64,000 nucleotides of DNA from Phialocephala subalpina (taxonomy: Eukaryota > Ascomycota > Leotiomycetes > Helotiales > Mollisiaceae): assembly GCA_900073065.1 (NCBI GenBank), contig FJOG01000003.1, forward strand, positions 2,110,133 to 2,174,132, written 5' to 3'. This document shows, piece after piece, positions 10,640-22,262 of the stretch. Position numbers and translations under genes: made by a program. How positions within the stretch are numbered: position 1 is the first letter of the stretch; every line of letters starts with the position of its first letter. Below the pieces are notes generated by a model. That model worked only from the letters and a program-made list of their open reading frames with translations, did no database searches and was not told the DNA's origin.

Positions 10640-12507
10640 ATGGGGTTTAGTGTTCCTTTAACTTGCGGACCATACATCACAGCTTTCGTCGTAGTATGGC
10701 TCAGCGGTATCACATATGTCGTGGTCAAAGGATGGCATTCAAGAACGACGTTCTACAAGTTGCAGAAGCAAGGCGTGGTATGCCAACTTGTAAGGCCTCG
10801 ATCACTGTCCTATGCTGATCCTCTCGAAGTCTATGCCTCCTTGGAATCCCGTCACTGGCCATTTACTGTCACTTGCACCAATTCTCAAGAATTTTCCGTT
10901 GAATGTTCATCAAAACTACCTGATTGCTGAACTCTCTAAACGATTTACCAAGTCCGACTCGGCTTTCTATTTGGATCTGTAAGCAGCCTACTTCAATCGG
11001 GTTGGTCTGTTACGTCCAAGAATCAGGTGTTCATCGAGCATGCTCGCGAGTTCTAGCGTCTGATAGGCCTTCTATCTCGAGAACCTTTCGACTAACTATG
11101 TCCAGATGGCCATTCAGTGTTCCCTTCTTGGTCATTTCCTCTCCATCCATGTCTATCCAAGCATGCCAAACATACGATCTAGCCAAGCCAAAAGAGCTGA
11201 ATAGATTCTTCTATCCTTTTGCAGGTGGAAGCGACAACCTTTTCGTCGCCAATGGCCCGCAATGGAAAAAGTCACGGGCTATTTTCAACCCAGGTTTCAA
11301 CGCGAACTACCTTCTGACCCAGATGGACCATATCGTTGAAGAGACTTCCGAGTTTGTTGATATCCTCAGAGAACATGCTACCCAAGGGGACATTTTCTCG
11401 TTGGACGACCTTCTCTGCGACTTCACTATGGACATCATAGGAGCTGTTACAATCAATTCGAGGCTGCTCTCCCAGAGACAGTCCAACCCACTCGCGTCGT
11501 CAATGAGAAGTCAAGTTCGATGGCATCTAGCAGATGGCGAGTTCAACCCATTCAAACGAATGAACCCAATGCGTCCCATTATGCAATGGTACAACGGACA
11601 TCAGATGGACAACTACGTAACCAAGGAGCTCGACAAGCGCTTCGCAGAGCGTCGCCTCCAAGACAACTCGCCCTCGCGTTCAATCATGGACCTCGTGCTG
11701 GACAATTACTTCGTCGAGAATCCATCCGCAAGGCCAGCATCCAAGATGGATCCAGTGTTCAAGAAATGGGCCATGGTACAGATTCGTCTGTTTCTTTTTG
11801 CTGGACATGATTCTACTGCTTCGACGATCGCATACTGTTACCATCTGCTATCCAAGTCTCCCGAAGCTATGGCAAAAATCAGAGCTGAACACGATGAAGT
11901 TTTCGGGAAAGACTTGATGACGGTGAACTCGCAATTGCTGGAACAGCCGAACAAGATCAACCTCATGCCCTACACTACTGCAGTCATCAAGGAAGTCATG
12001 CGACTTTTCCCAGCTGCTTCGGCAGTCAGGACTGGTGAGCCGGGAGCTGTACTGCAAGATTCCGACGGAAATGATTACTCGACGGAAGGAATGATCATTC
12101 TGGTACTGCACATCGCGTTACAGCGAAACCCGAAGTACTGGAAAGATCCCGAAGCTTTTATTCCAGAACGCTGGCTAGTTGGTCCAGAAGATCCTCTGCA
12201 TCCTCCTAAAGGAGGTTGGCGGCCCTTTGAGTTCGGTCCTCGAAAGTGGGTGTTTTCTCCATAACTCTCTGGAATCGTCCTAATGGTTCATAGCTGCATC
12301 GGCTCACCACTCGTGATGCAAGATATCAAAACAGTCTTGGTGATGACTTTGAGGGAGTTCGATATCAGAGCAGCGTACGATGAATGGGACGTAGCAAATC
12401 CGAGGAAGGGGAACAAGACTGCGTGGGAAGAACGAGCGTACCAGGTGTTTGTTGGTGCTGCTCATCCTGCTGATGGGTTTCCTTGTCGAGTGACGAAGCG
12501 TGCTTGA
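10640..12507 (+). CDS. Cytochrome P450 monooxygenase
   Basis: Membrane-anchored haem monooxygenase; substrate unknown. Four exons: 10640-10777, 10830-10978, 11106-12245, 12294-12507; 546 aa. The N-terminal anchor is about residues 8-30 (GPYITAFVVVWLSGITYVVV). Splicing of intron 1 yields MPPWNPVTGHLLSLAPIL, the usual Pro-rich hinge. The I-helix is AGHDSTAST, the K-helix ExxR is in KEVMRLFP, and the PERF-like segment is PEAFIPERW. The last intron (12246-12293) splits the haem loop: joining CGA AA to C TGC ATC GGC gives FGPRNCIG with the Cys ligand. Unspliced reading loses the Cys and hits a stop at 12262-12264. Intron 2 is 127 nt, longer than its neighbours. The gene lies between a broken GST and a broken lipase, so it may be what remains of an accessory cluster. 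Confidence 0.9.
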
Positions 12508-12677
12508 GTACATACCTCACACTAGCCTTTTCAATCAAGACAGGAGTTACTCCCACTTCTGGCAAGTCTCAATTTGGTTTCTACGCAATGTCAACGCTGT
12601 TTCCCACTATCCTGGACCTAAATTTCGCCAGTGACGAGAGTCTACATTGTCAACCCCACCCACCATTGTAATTTCCC

Positions 12678-13805
12678 TCACAATCTCCCAGACGAATGGA
12701 TTGTAGCCCGAGATAGAGCTCCAAAATAAGTGAAATGCGCCGGGAGTCCTTCTGCAACATCAAATAGCAAGCCCAGTCCTGACTTATCGCCCTCATCCCC
12801 ACCGGTCTCATACAAACTCCGGGTAACGACCTTCATATCATTCGTCCGCACGGGATTGGTATCCTTAGTGATTCAGAACTCAGGGTAGAAATGATCCCAA
12901 TTATCCCAATCATGTTCGGGCAGTTGGGGAATGACATCGTTGGTGTGTGCGATGCGGTAGTTGTTACCGTGTGTAGGAGACGGGCTTTGGATGTAGTTGG
13001 AAACATCAATGGAGCCGAGGTGTGGTTGGCCATACGTGTACTGTTCATTGTTCAAAAAAGTCAAGGACAATATGAGGAAGACGTCTACTTACAATATCAA
13101 CCATTTTTCCACAATTCCTCAACTTCGCTCCAAGCAAAGCCGCAACTGCTCCTCCAAGACTATGGCCTATAGTCACGATCTTGTAGTCTGGATGCAAGGC
13201 CAGAGCTAGGCTTATGTTCATTTCGACGAGTGGGAAGACATCGTTTGCCGCTTGCCAGAATCCGGAATGTATTTCACAGCCATCGTTGGTGTTGGCTGAA
13301 CAGCATAGATCGGTTTTGACGCGAATTAGGTCAAGGTCTGTTAGGACATCAATAGGATTGGAGGCTATGGATGTGCCTTGGATGGCGACGATGATAAGCT
13401 TGTTGGTGTTGTCTACTGCTATGTAGCCTGCGGTGTTGGTTTCTCCGATAGTGGGGGATATCAGAAATATTTCAGGGATCAAGTTCGAAGGAAATTGACT
13501 TACTCCTCAAGCCTTTCAAGATTGTTGGTTGGATGGATTCGACGCTGGGACAATGGCCTCCTTCGGCCGAGCAAGCAACCGTATTGCTGGTGCCGTGGAT
13601 GTTGTCGTAGCAGTATGCAGCTCCAACATATTGCGCGAAGAACTCGAACTGGTCGAGTTCAGCTTGAGAGATACCTATTGTAATTTCAGTATTGTGAATG
13701 GGGCTTTGGACTGTGTAAAGTGCCTGCCGAGTCAGGAATACTCAACGGAGCACCATTCACTAACGCAATGGAAAGAACAAGGAAGAGTTGAAAAGCAAGA
13801 AGCAT
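12678..13805 (-). pseudogene. Secreted class-3 lipase, interrupted by in-frame TGA
   Basis: Triacylglycerol lipase of the Rhizomucor/Thermomyces type. Exons 13805-13742, 13674-13504, 13442-13093, then 13040 onward; introns are 67, 61 and 52 nt. A signal peptide is clear (MLLAFQLFLVLSIALVNGAP). The nucleophile elbow is IGHSLGGA and the catalytic Asp lies in HTNDVIPQLP. At 12875-12873 a TGA follows FYPEF where the family normally has Trp (PEFW/PEYW). The same frame then continues as ITKDTNPVRTNDMKVV and reaches AHFTYFG, the likely catalytic His segment, before a stop at 12678. As written the protein ends at 250 aa without its catalytic His. TGG to TGA is one C:G to T:A change, as produced by RIP, but a base error is possible. 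Confidence 0.75.
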
Positions 13806-15486
13806 AGCGGCGGTTGATCTATGCGCTTGTCTTTGTGAAGTTGAGGTTGTTGAGTGGCACGGAAAGTGCGATGATGCTATTGCGAGAAAGGCGCACTCGC
13901 AACTTAAATCGGGAGATTTCAGAGATTCACTGAATAGAGAGTGTTTGAAGGTGAGTGTAGGTATTCTTAGTAACAGCATCACTTCTGCAAGCTGCCGTCT
14001 GAGGGCGGTGATGCGCAAACCGCTTTCGCCTTTGCCTTCTCGATTATGTGCTCAAGCGAGAAAGGACCTCCTGAGCGCAGACAGCCAACAGAACCGTTTC
14101 TGAAAAAGGAAAAGAGTATTGCAAAATGGTACAACATGCAAAAAAAAACCTCGCACCCCGCAGTCGAGCCGTAAAGGCTCCCAATGAAGTTCACGTGAAC
14201 CAAGGGCTACATTGGACGAAAGCGAATATCTGAAGACTTGAGGTTATGCCTAGGAAGGAATTTACTGTGGATGCAGTGATGAAGTGCAGATTGTCAAGGC
14301 CTGCTTCCGCGAACGCCCCAAACAGTACTTTCCAAGTATTCGAACTGAGTAAGAAATCCCCTTCCAAGAATAAAGGAACGCATATGTATCCTGGAATTTG
14401 TTCCGTGGCTTTCATTTGGCGCAACACTGGATCAGCCATGGTATTCGACCAGCGATTGACGCGCTTCTTTGATATCTGGCTATTCAAAAAACGCTGTCCT
14501 GGGAACAGACGGGCTCGATTCAATGCCTGGCAACGTCGCTCTGACAGCATGGACTTCCATTCGGCCTCAAAACAATTAAAATAAATATCGCCTAGCTTAA
14601 GCTTGAGATGATGTTGCATGGCAATTGTAAGATCTTACTATGAAAATACACATGAGTACAGCTTACCCACCAGGACCCCTTTCTGTATTCGATTTTCGAC
14701 ACCCACCAGCAGATGATAACAAGCACTCCTCGTTCCAGAATCTTCAGGTTTCACCCCACAGCTAGCGAGGCGTGAGTTCCCTTAATTATGAGCCTCAAGA
14801 AACAAGATCTAGGGTGAAGAGGAAACATCGAGCAGAGAATCGTATAAGAACCGCAAACAAAAACGACTTCTGCGCTGGTAAGGATTGGACGTGAGTCTCA
14901 CGATGACAGAATCTGAACAAAATTTTGTACGCACGATCAAACGAACAGAATTATTTGAATTCCTGAACGAGGTTGTTGAAGTGAAATACGAGAAGCCCCT
15001 TTCAGGAGTCCAGCCCTCCACCACCGGCCCCACATAGTCACATGACTCACTGAGACCGAGCTTGCCGAGATCCCCGCTGTTGAAGCTCAGAGAGCTCGGG
15101 ATGCGTTGACTCGTTTTGGTGTGAGTTTGCTGGAGAGTCCTTCTGATCCTCATAAGTTGAACCAGTTTTAAAACAAAGATATGACTCTTCCACCGTAATC
15201 TATTAGCTTCCTCGAATCCAATGTCCCATAGAAAGTTCATGTGTAGCCATTCAAGTGCCGTTCATACCCATGAAAATTGTACCAATTTTGGCAATCTTCC
15301 CCTTGGAGCGTCTCCTCCCCGCTCTTCGCCAATGCCGAATCTCGTCCGGGAGCGAGAAAGATAGCTTTCGACCCCTCCTTTTAAGAGAGGCATACGTCAA
15401 ACGCGTTCCCCTCAATACCTTTACGATCACGATTTGAAGCTTAGACGTAGACAACAAGGTACGATTTCAACAAATACATAAGCATA
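13806..15486. other. Gene-poor stretch between the lipase and the alcohol dehydrogenase
   Basis: Apart from the weak minus-strand frame at 14191-14619 I see no supported gene. It should contain promoters for the lipase (minus) and the alcohol dehydrogenase (plus). The last ~50 bases before 15487 lack a clear TATA box. Confidence 0.4.
14191..14619 (-). CDS. Possible hypothetical protein (142 aa)
   Basis: An open frame on the minus strand, beginning MQHHLKLKLGDIYFNCFEAEW and ending in QCSPWFT. It has a protein-like mix of residues, no signal peptide and no recognised domain. A second minus-strand frame at 14809-15240 may be an upstream exon or chance. I cannot assign a function; the call rests only on length and composition, so confidence is low. 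Confidence 0.22.
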   Translation of the reverse strand: MQHHLKLKLGDIYFNCFEAEWKSMLSERRCQALNRARLFPGQRFLNSQISKKRVNRWSNTMADPVLRQMKATEQIPGYICVPLFLEGDFLLSSNTWKVLFGAFAEAGLDNLHFITASTVNSFLGITSSLQIFAFVQCSPWFT

Positions 15487-16976
<1,490 letters not shown>

Positions 16977-17683
16977 CTATCTAGGGCACGACTTTGATGG
17001 TAGCAATACTAACAAAAGCATGAATTAATGAATGAATCATTGCGATGCAAGAAGGGATGAGAGTGAAGTGATATGTGGAAAGTGAAGTGAAGTGTGAAAA
17101 ATGATTAGATGTGGCATATGATTTGAAACTGGTTGTCATCCGAACTGTTGGGACGAATGATGTCCCAAAGAAGCAAAAGTGAGGGCTGGCATCTCACTAA
17201 CTGAAGTCAAGTGAATTGTGTTAGAAAAGCTGGTACCATTCTAGAAGTAAACAATCTTCCGCTTTCGGTACTTCAGAACGAAAGAAATCTGTCGCTACGT
17301 GGGATAAAGTGAAGCGTGTCTGTTAAATGGTAATTTCATGGTAGAGAGCTCTGGTCTGTTGCCGAGGCAGAAGCAGTCCTAGTGTTCGAGTCGAATGAAC
17401 TCTTATACCTAGAATCTCTCGTGGTGCTCTGTTGTGGCAAAAAATTAAAGAGAAGTGTCACCGAGAGAAGTGTGAAATGTGTCTGTGAAGTGGTATTATT
17501 CTACGAGGAATCGCCCCGGAGCATGACAGCATATGATCAAACGCCCGCTAAAATCATCATCCAGAGGCCAGACGGAACCATAAATACAAGTGTATGACGA
17601 ATCAATGCCCATCGAAAAGAACGCCCCTCCCATTCCCATATACAAAGTAGCTCTGGTAAGTCCTAACACCAGAATCGTGAAAT
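16977..17683. other. Intergenic, convergent 3' flanks with imperfect GAAGTG-rich repeats
   Basis: No gene is supported. Around 17059-17100 and 17450-17500 there are runs built from AAGTGAAGTG/GAGAGAAGTGTGAAA-like units, and GTGTCTGT(T/G)AA(A/G)TGGTA occurs twice (about 17316 and 17479). These look like simple decayed direct repeats. The downstream gene (AN1 protein) ends at 17684 on the minus strand. Confidence 0.4.
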
Positions 17684-18325
17684 CTAGATGCCCTTGATGA
17701 CTTGAGTTCGTTCGGCGTTCAGCTGCGCAGCGTTACGGTCGTGAGACTCCTTCTTGCACTGTTGTTCATCACAAACGTTAGCCAGAAGTTCATCAATATC
17801 TAGACCTACTAGCCACCATTCAGGAGATGCAGGAGAAGAGGGACTTACGTCTTCCAACCCATCACATTTATGATCCTCCAACAACCGATGCTTTCCACAG
17901 AAATGCCCTTGACAAAATCCACAGTCCCCGATGATTCTCTGAGCCCCTTCTTTACAATCCTTATACGTGCACCGGATCTTCTTTGGAGGCATACCACCTC
18001 GCAAAGGGACCGCTAAGTGTAAAGTCGCCTCTTTGTTGATGTTATGTTCTGCGAGCGTGCTGGAGGACGAGAGATGTTTGCCTGCGTAGACGAGGCGGAG
18101 GTCGGATTCTGGCAGTGAGGTACGGATCGAGAGGAGTGTAGTGAGGTTTTGTATTGTGAGGTCTTGGGGGACCGTTATGGGGAATGCTGAGAGAGAGGTA
18201 AGCGGGTGAGTAAGAGGGTGGAGAGTGGGAGGCTTACTGTCGCCAGAGACGTTCTTGACGAAAATTTGCATGGTTTCCGAAGGCTCGATGGAGCTTCGTC
18301 GGGAGGAGGAGGCAGAGGAAGACAT
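17684..18325 (-). CDS. Ubiquitin-like / AN1 zinc-finger fusion protein
   Basis: Three exons: 18325-18238, 18186-17849, 17758-17684; 166 aa; introns 51 and 90 nt. After a Ser-rich leader, residues from about 19 (MQIFVKNVSGDTFPITVP) to about 95 form a ubiquitin-like domain ending in VPLRGG. The AN1-type finger follows at once: CTYKDC, CGFCQGHFCGKHRLLEDHKC, fitting the C-x4-C, C-x2-C..C-x4-H..H-x-C arrangement expected of AN1. Splicing at GLED|CKKESHD extends the finger with a conserved-looking basic tail. Proteins of this layout bind Cdc48/proteasome partners in stress handling; that role is by family and not shown here. The start could also be the Met at 18271 (MQIF). Confidence 0.88.
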   Translation of the reverse strand: MSSSASSSRRSSIEPSETMQIFVKNVSGDSKPPTLHPLTHPLTSLSAFPITVPQDLTIQNLTTLLSIRTSLPESDLRLVYAGKHLSSSSTLAEHNINKEATLHLAVPLRGGMPPKKIRCTYKDCKEGAQRIIGDCGFCQGHFCGKHRLLEDHKCDGLEDVSPSSPASPEWWLVGLDIDELLANVCDEQQCKKESHDRNAAQLNAERTQVIKGI

Positions 18326-19624
18326 CTTGGTGGTTTGGAGGTTGGGAGAGGAAAGAGCGGGTGTCGTATGGGTAGTCGAGGACTGATAAGGTCGGAGGCG
18401 GAAGTTGGGAAGTTGAGGAACAATTGTGTGCGGAGACTGTCTTTTTGATGATGGACAGGTTGTTTGGATGAAGTTGGTGAGTCGAAGAAGTCGTCGGAGT
18501 TTGTGATGAGGTGGCGTGGGCTGTATGATGAGGTGGTAGGAGATTACGATGTCGAGGACGGACCCTTATAAGGACGCCCTCGCTTATGCCTAGATTCCGG
18601 ACTGGCTGCAACCAAATCCGCTGCCCATCATCCATGGGGGCGCTAGACGAACTACCCTTTGTGCTACGATCCACCTGCCGGGACTGCCTACTCATACTCA
18701 GGCCTTCTTCCGTCCATATTTCGGCATGGCGAATTCATATCGGGCTGGGCTTTCCCTGAGTCGATAGAGGCTTTGGCACCCGACCACGCTTCGCAAGCCT
18801 CAATTTCTGCTGATTGAAACTGCAGCATCCTTGCGCTTCCAGCGGCATGGCAAGAGACGCTAGAAGCCTTTGGAAGCATGCATCGATCACTGAGTACATC
18901 GTTCCTGAACGCTGAACCCGTATCTAATTTTGTTCTTTATTGATCACGAGTCAGCGCGGTCAAGTTTCTAATTTCACCCCTATGTTTCTACACGGCAATA
19001 AGGTTAGTTGGCGGTGCCGATCACGGTGCCTTCTTGTTGACATCTCGACCACATCTTATGCGCTCGACGTCGGTGGCACATGACGACTCTGGTATCCTCA
19101 GAATGGGATGTTCTGACAGCCCAGCCTCTCATCCGATCGTTGTCGGGCTTGTCACCGTGCATCACCAGCAGTGCAAGCCTGAACACACATGTGGCAAGCA
19201 TGCAAGAGTTGTCGCTTTGTTGCATGCCGATTCGCTGGCCGGTTATCTGAAAACGAGGTTGATGTGGCCAGCACAAAGATTCTCGACTCGTGAAAAACGC
19301 AAGTATTTCTGCTTTGGGATATGTGGACAAAAGGCTGGCCGCATCATGAGCAGATCAAGGGTTCTGGAAGGGCTTCTGTCAAATGTGATAGTTCACTGCA
19401 GTCCACACAATACCATGTAATTGGGAAGGTGTCGCAATGCTTTTATTCGACGTCTAGACCAGAGTTGGGCTAAGACGAGTGTCTATCTCCTCGGTGTGCA
19501 TTTTCAGGAATATAATGTCCGTCTTTCCTTATCACATGCGGATCCTCTCTTCTTTCAAAGCTATCGTCCTCCTTCAAGATTATTATTTCCTCCATTGTCA
19601 TTCGTCTCGTGTTCTTTTCAATGC
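18326..19624. other. Gene-poor 1.3 kb stretch
   Basis: Open frames on both strands here (for example 18234-18695 minus, 19034-19420 plus) have no family features and overlap the promoter of the AN1 gene. I see no repeat, RNA gene or transposon end. The VOC gene ends at 19625. Confidence 0.4.
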
Positions 19625-20109
19625 TTATTTCTTCACGCAAACAGCCTCAATATTGTTTCCATCCGGGTCGATGATGAATGCTGCGTAATATGGTTGTCTA
19701 CTCATCTGTGAGCGGATGCCGGGCAACCCGTTGTCACGTCCGCCGGCGGTACTATTGTCATCAACAAAACCATTCTGCGCGTTTGATAGGAGCTACTCAC
19801 AGAGCCAATTCATAGAACTTATCCACAGCCGCATTATCTGAGTCGTGTTAGCGTTGCCCAGACTAGATATTGAGGAAACATACCAGGAGCATCAATTGCG
19901 ACATGAGTAGGCACAGGGTTCGTACCAGCCGGAAGCGGTTTGATCCAAAGATAAGGATAGTCACTCCCAAAGCCATACAATTCCATTCTCTCGTTCTTCA
20001 CAGCTATCATCTCGGTATATCCGAGGGGCTTCAAGGCGCTGAGATAGAGTGAGCGGACTGCTTGAAGCTTGCTTGCCGTAACAAAGACGAAGAGATGATT
20101 GATTGTCAT
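19625..20109 (-). CDS. VOC-superfamily (glyoxalase/bleomycin-resistance fold) protein
   Basis: Small metal-dependent-fold protein; exact substrate unknown. Three exons: 20109-19884, 19837-19801, 19751-19625; 129 aa; introns 46 and 49 nt. N-terminal MTINHLFVFVTASKLQAVRS and the C-terminal FIIDPDGNNIEAVC are the two beta-alpha-beta module signatures; His in INH and Glu in NIEAVC fit the metal ligand positions. The second intron was chosen because an acceptor at 19752 gives FYELALTAGGRDNGLPGIR, the standard family core, whereas the nearer acceptor would make a 26-nt intron and the wrong frame. It is divergent from the transcription factor at 20611, sharing a 500-bp promoter. Confidence 0.88.
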
Positions 20110-20610
20110 CGTGATAGTCTTGATTCCGTTGCTTGCAACTGTGAGCGAATTTATGAATTTCCAAAAGTCAATAGCCTTAAGATCAGCAGGACTCTGAGCT
20201 TCTTTTGCGCTTACTGAGTGATTCTGCAGGCTACTTTTATACTTGCTGAGTGGTTCTGCGGTGGTCCAGTATGTGGAATAAGCACACGTGACATGCTCGT
20301 CGTGGAGTCATCGACCCGGTAGAGACTCATGGCCAATGGTGGGATGTTTGTTAAACATTCTCACGCAACATCCAATCCAATATCCAGCCTGCCAAGCACT
20401 TCCGCTTTTAGCGCAAGCCCACGGAACACGGAATTCCGGTGTCCAGCGTCTAATCTATCATCTTCACTTGGCGGTGACCTGACAAGAGAATCATTATTAA
20501 GCAGCTTGTGGACCCTTGAAATACATATACGACCGGATATTGAGGTACAGTGTCTCATGCCTTTGACTTTCTCATCAGCCACAACTTCGACTCCGGCAGC
20601 AACCTAGCCA
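20110..20610. promoter_or_regulatory. Divergent promoter between VOC protein and zinc-cluster factor
   Basis: 500 bp between two outward-facing start codons. It may hold sites for the zinc-cluster factor encoded on its right, but I see no clear CGG inverted pair, so this is by layout only. No gene is supported in it. Confidence 0.35.
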
Positions 20611-22106
20611 ATGATGGATACCGCCAAAGCACTGGAGTGCCAGCACTGCAAAAATACTTTCAGCCAGAGTACGCACCACCTTTCTAGAGTTTGAGCAGCT
20701 ACTGACCTCATGCCAAGAATCTTCTCTCGTACGCCATCTCAAATTGTGCACTCGTCCAAGACCTGCAAGCTTAAGACAAAAATCCTGTCGCCAGTGCGCC
20801 TTTGCAAAAGCTAAATGCGACTTGCAAAGGCCGAATTGCTCTAGATGCTCTTTGAGGGATATAGCTTGCATTTATCTGACAGCTGTACCAAAATATGGAC
20901 CCGAAAGTAGCACCTCCCCTCCTCAAGGGCAGAGCACCACCACATGCAGCTCGAGTAGCGTGCTAACTCCGGCGGACCATGGGACCAACACACCCGATCG
21001 CGAAGCGCTGGAAGATTTCTTGAACAGAGTCAATGAACCACTCAATGCCGCCATAGAGGACATGCCTCTCGACGTCCCACTTCCAGACGTGCTTCAACAC
21101 TGCGATGAGTCTGTGAGCTTTCTCGTGCAAGGCAGTACCGATCTCATCCACTTTGATCCATGGCTGCTGGCTTCCTTGAATCCTCAAGACACAACACCTC
21201 CACTAGCAAAACACAGCATGCAGACACTGTTGCGAGTCCTTCGTACCTGGCCTTGCATGCTGGCGAAGGGGTTCCAATTCCCACCAATCTTCCACCAGTC
21301 TATCAAAGATGAGAATTGCAAGGTAGCACAGCCACTAGCAAACTGCTGTACGCTGACAAGAATGTGGTATTTCCAACAGGAGGGAACGAGCTCTATCGTT
21401 CAAGAGACTATCACCCGAGAACTGAAAATCATCATTGCAAATGTAAGGATACAATTGATTGGTGTGCTTTGCTGACAGTATCAGTTCCAAACCTACGACG
21501 AGACCGATCTACTTGGTGCCCTACAAGCATTAACCATCTACGTCATCATGCTAGTATTCCCGACTAAGAACCAACTTGCCATTCCCCAAATCGACGAATC
21601 CATCTTCTCAAGCGTATTGCAGATCGTATACCATACCGCTAGGTCTGGCCTTATGCTCCAAGAAGAGACAGATCATGCTATCCCGTCGTGGGAAGCTTGG
21701 GTTCACATTACTTCCAAACGCAGAGCAGTTTTTGCTCTCTACTTGCTACATTGGTCATACTCTGTCTATCATAAGTTACAATCATTCAATTGTTCCGAAC
21801 TTGGATTCATGCCAGCTCCATGTGCGAAGTTCCTTTGGGAAGCGAGGTCAAAGGAACAGTGGGAGGTTTTGTATAAGAAGTGGCTTGCTCAGTGGGATGG
21901 TTGCGAATATCTCCAGTATGAGTTTGGGAATATCAAGCCTGGTGTAATGTTGGGTGAGAGAGCACAGAGATGGCTTGAAGATGCGGATGAGCTTGGAATA
22001 CTGTTCTCGTCTATATGTATGTTTTTTTGGTGATTGTGGAACCTAAAGCTAACGTTTGACAGTCAATTCTACAGATCGGGAGCCGGAGTTCATGTGTCTA
22101 GGATGA
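20611..22106 (+). CDS. C2H2 plus Zn2Cys6 transcription factor
   Basis: Predicted nuclear DNA-binding regulator. Four exons: 20611-20668, 20718-21442, 21485-22016, 22063-22106; about 452 aa. Splicing of the first intron builds a C2H2 finger, ECQHCKNTFSQ..LVRHLKLC (C-x2-C..H-x4-C, last ligand Cys), directly followed by a zinc cluster CRQCAFAKAKCDLQRPNCSRCSLRDIAC (C-x2-C-x6-C-x6-C-x2-C-x6-C). The middle has a fungal-TF segment (TYDETDLLGALQALTIYVIM). The second intron has two in-frame acceptors 6 nt apart (21478 and 21484), so the product may include or lack two residues. It is shorter than most factors of this class (about 600-900 aa). The gene next downstream encodes a reductase it could control. 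Confidence 0.85.
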
Positions 22107-22262
22107 ACTCGGTAACCCGGTTGTCTGCGCTTGAATATCTGCAAGCTTATTGATGGTGGCGCTCCCCTGAGAGATGATGGGCCCTTCGACGCTTATTCAT
22201 ATATATATACGCCCCGTGTTCCTGGATCTGAAGGTTTGTTACTGCACCTTGCGTCTCTGGCA

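Noticed and set aside
12241..12264. P450 seems to lack its haem Cys and stop early
   Set aside because: A normal GT-AG intron at 12246-12293 restores FGPRNCIG and the full C-terminus.
14809..15240. 143-aa minus-strand frame as a gene
   Set aside because: Composition looks random and no splice joins it convincingly to 14191-14619.
19752..19800. 26-nt intron in the VOC gene with acceptor at 19775
   Set aside because: Too short and gives the wrong frame; acceptor at 19752 gives the family sequence.
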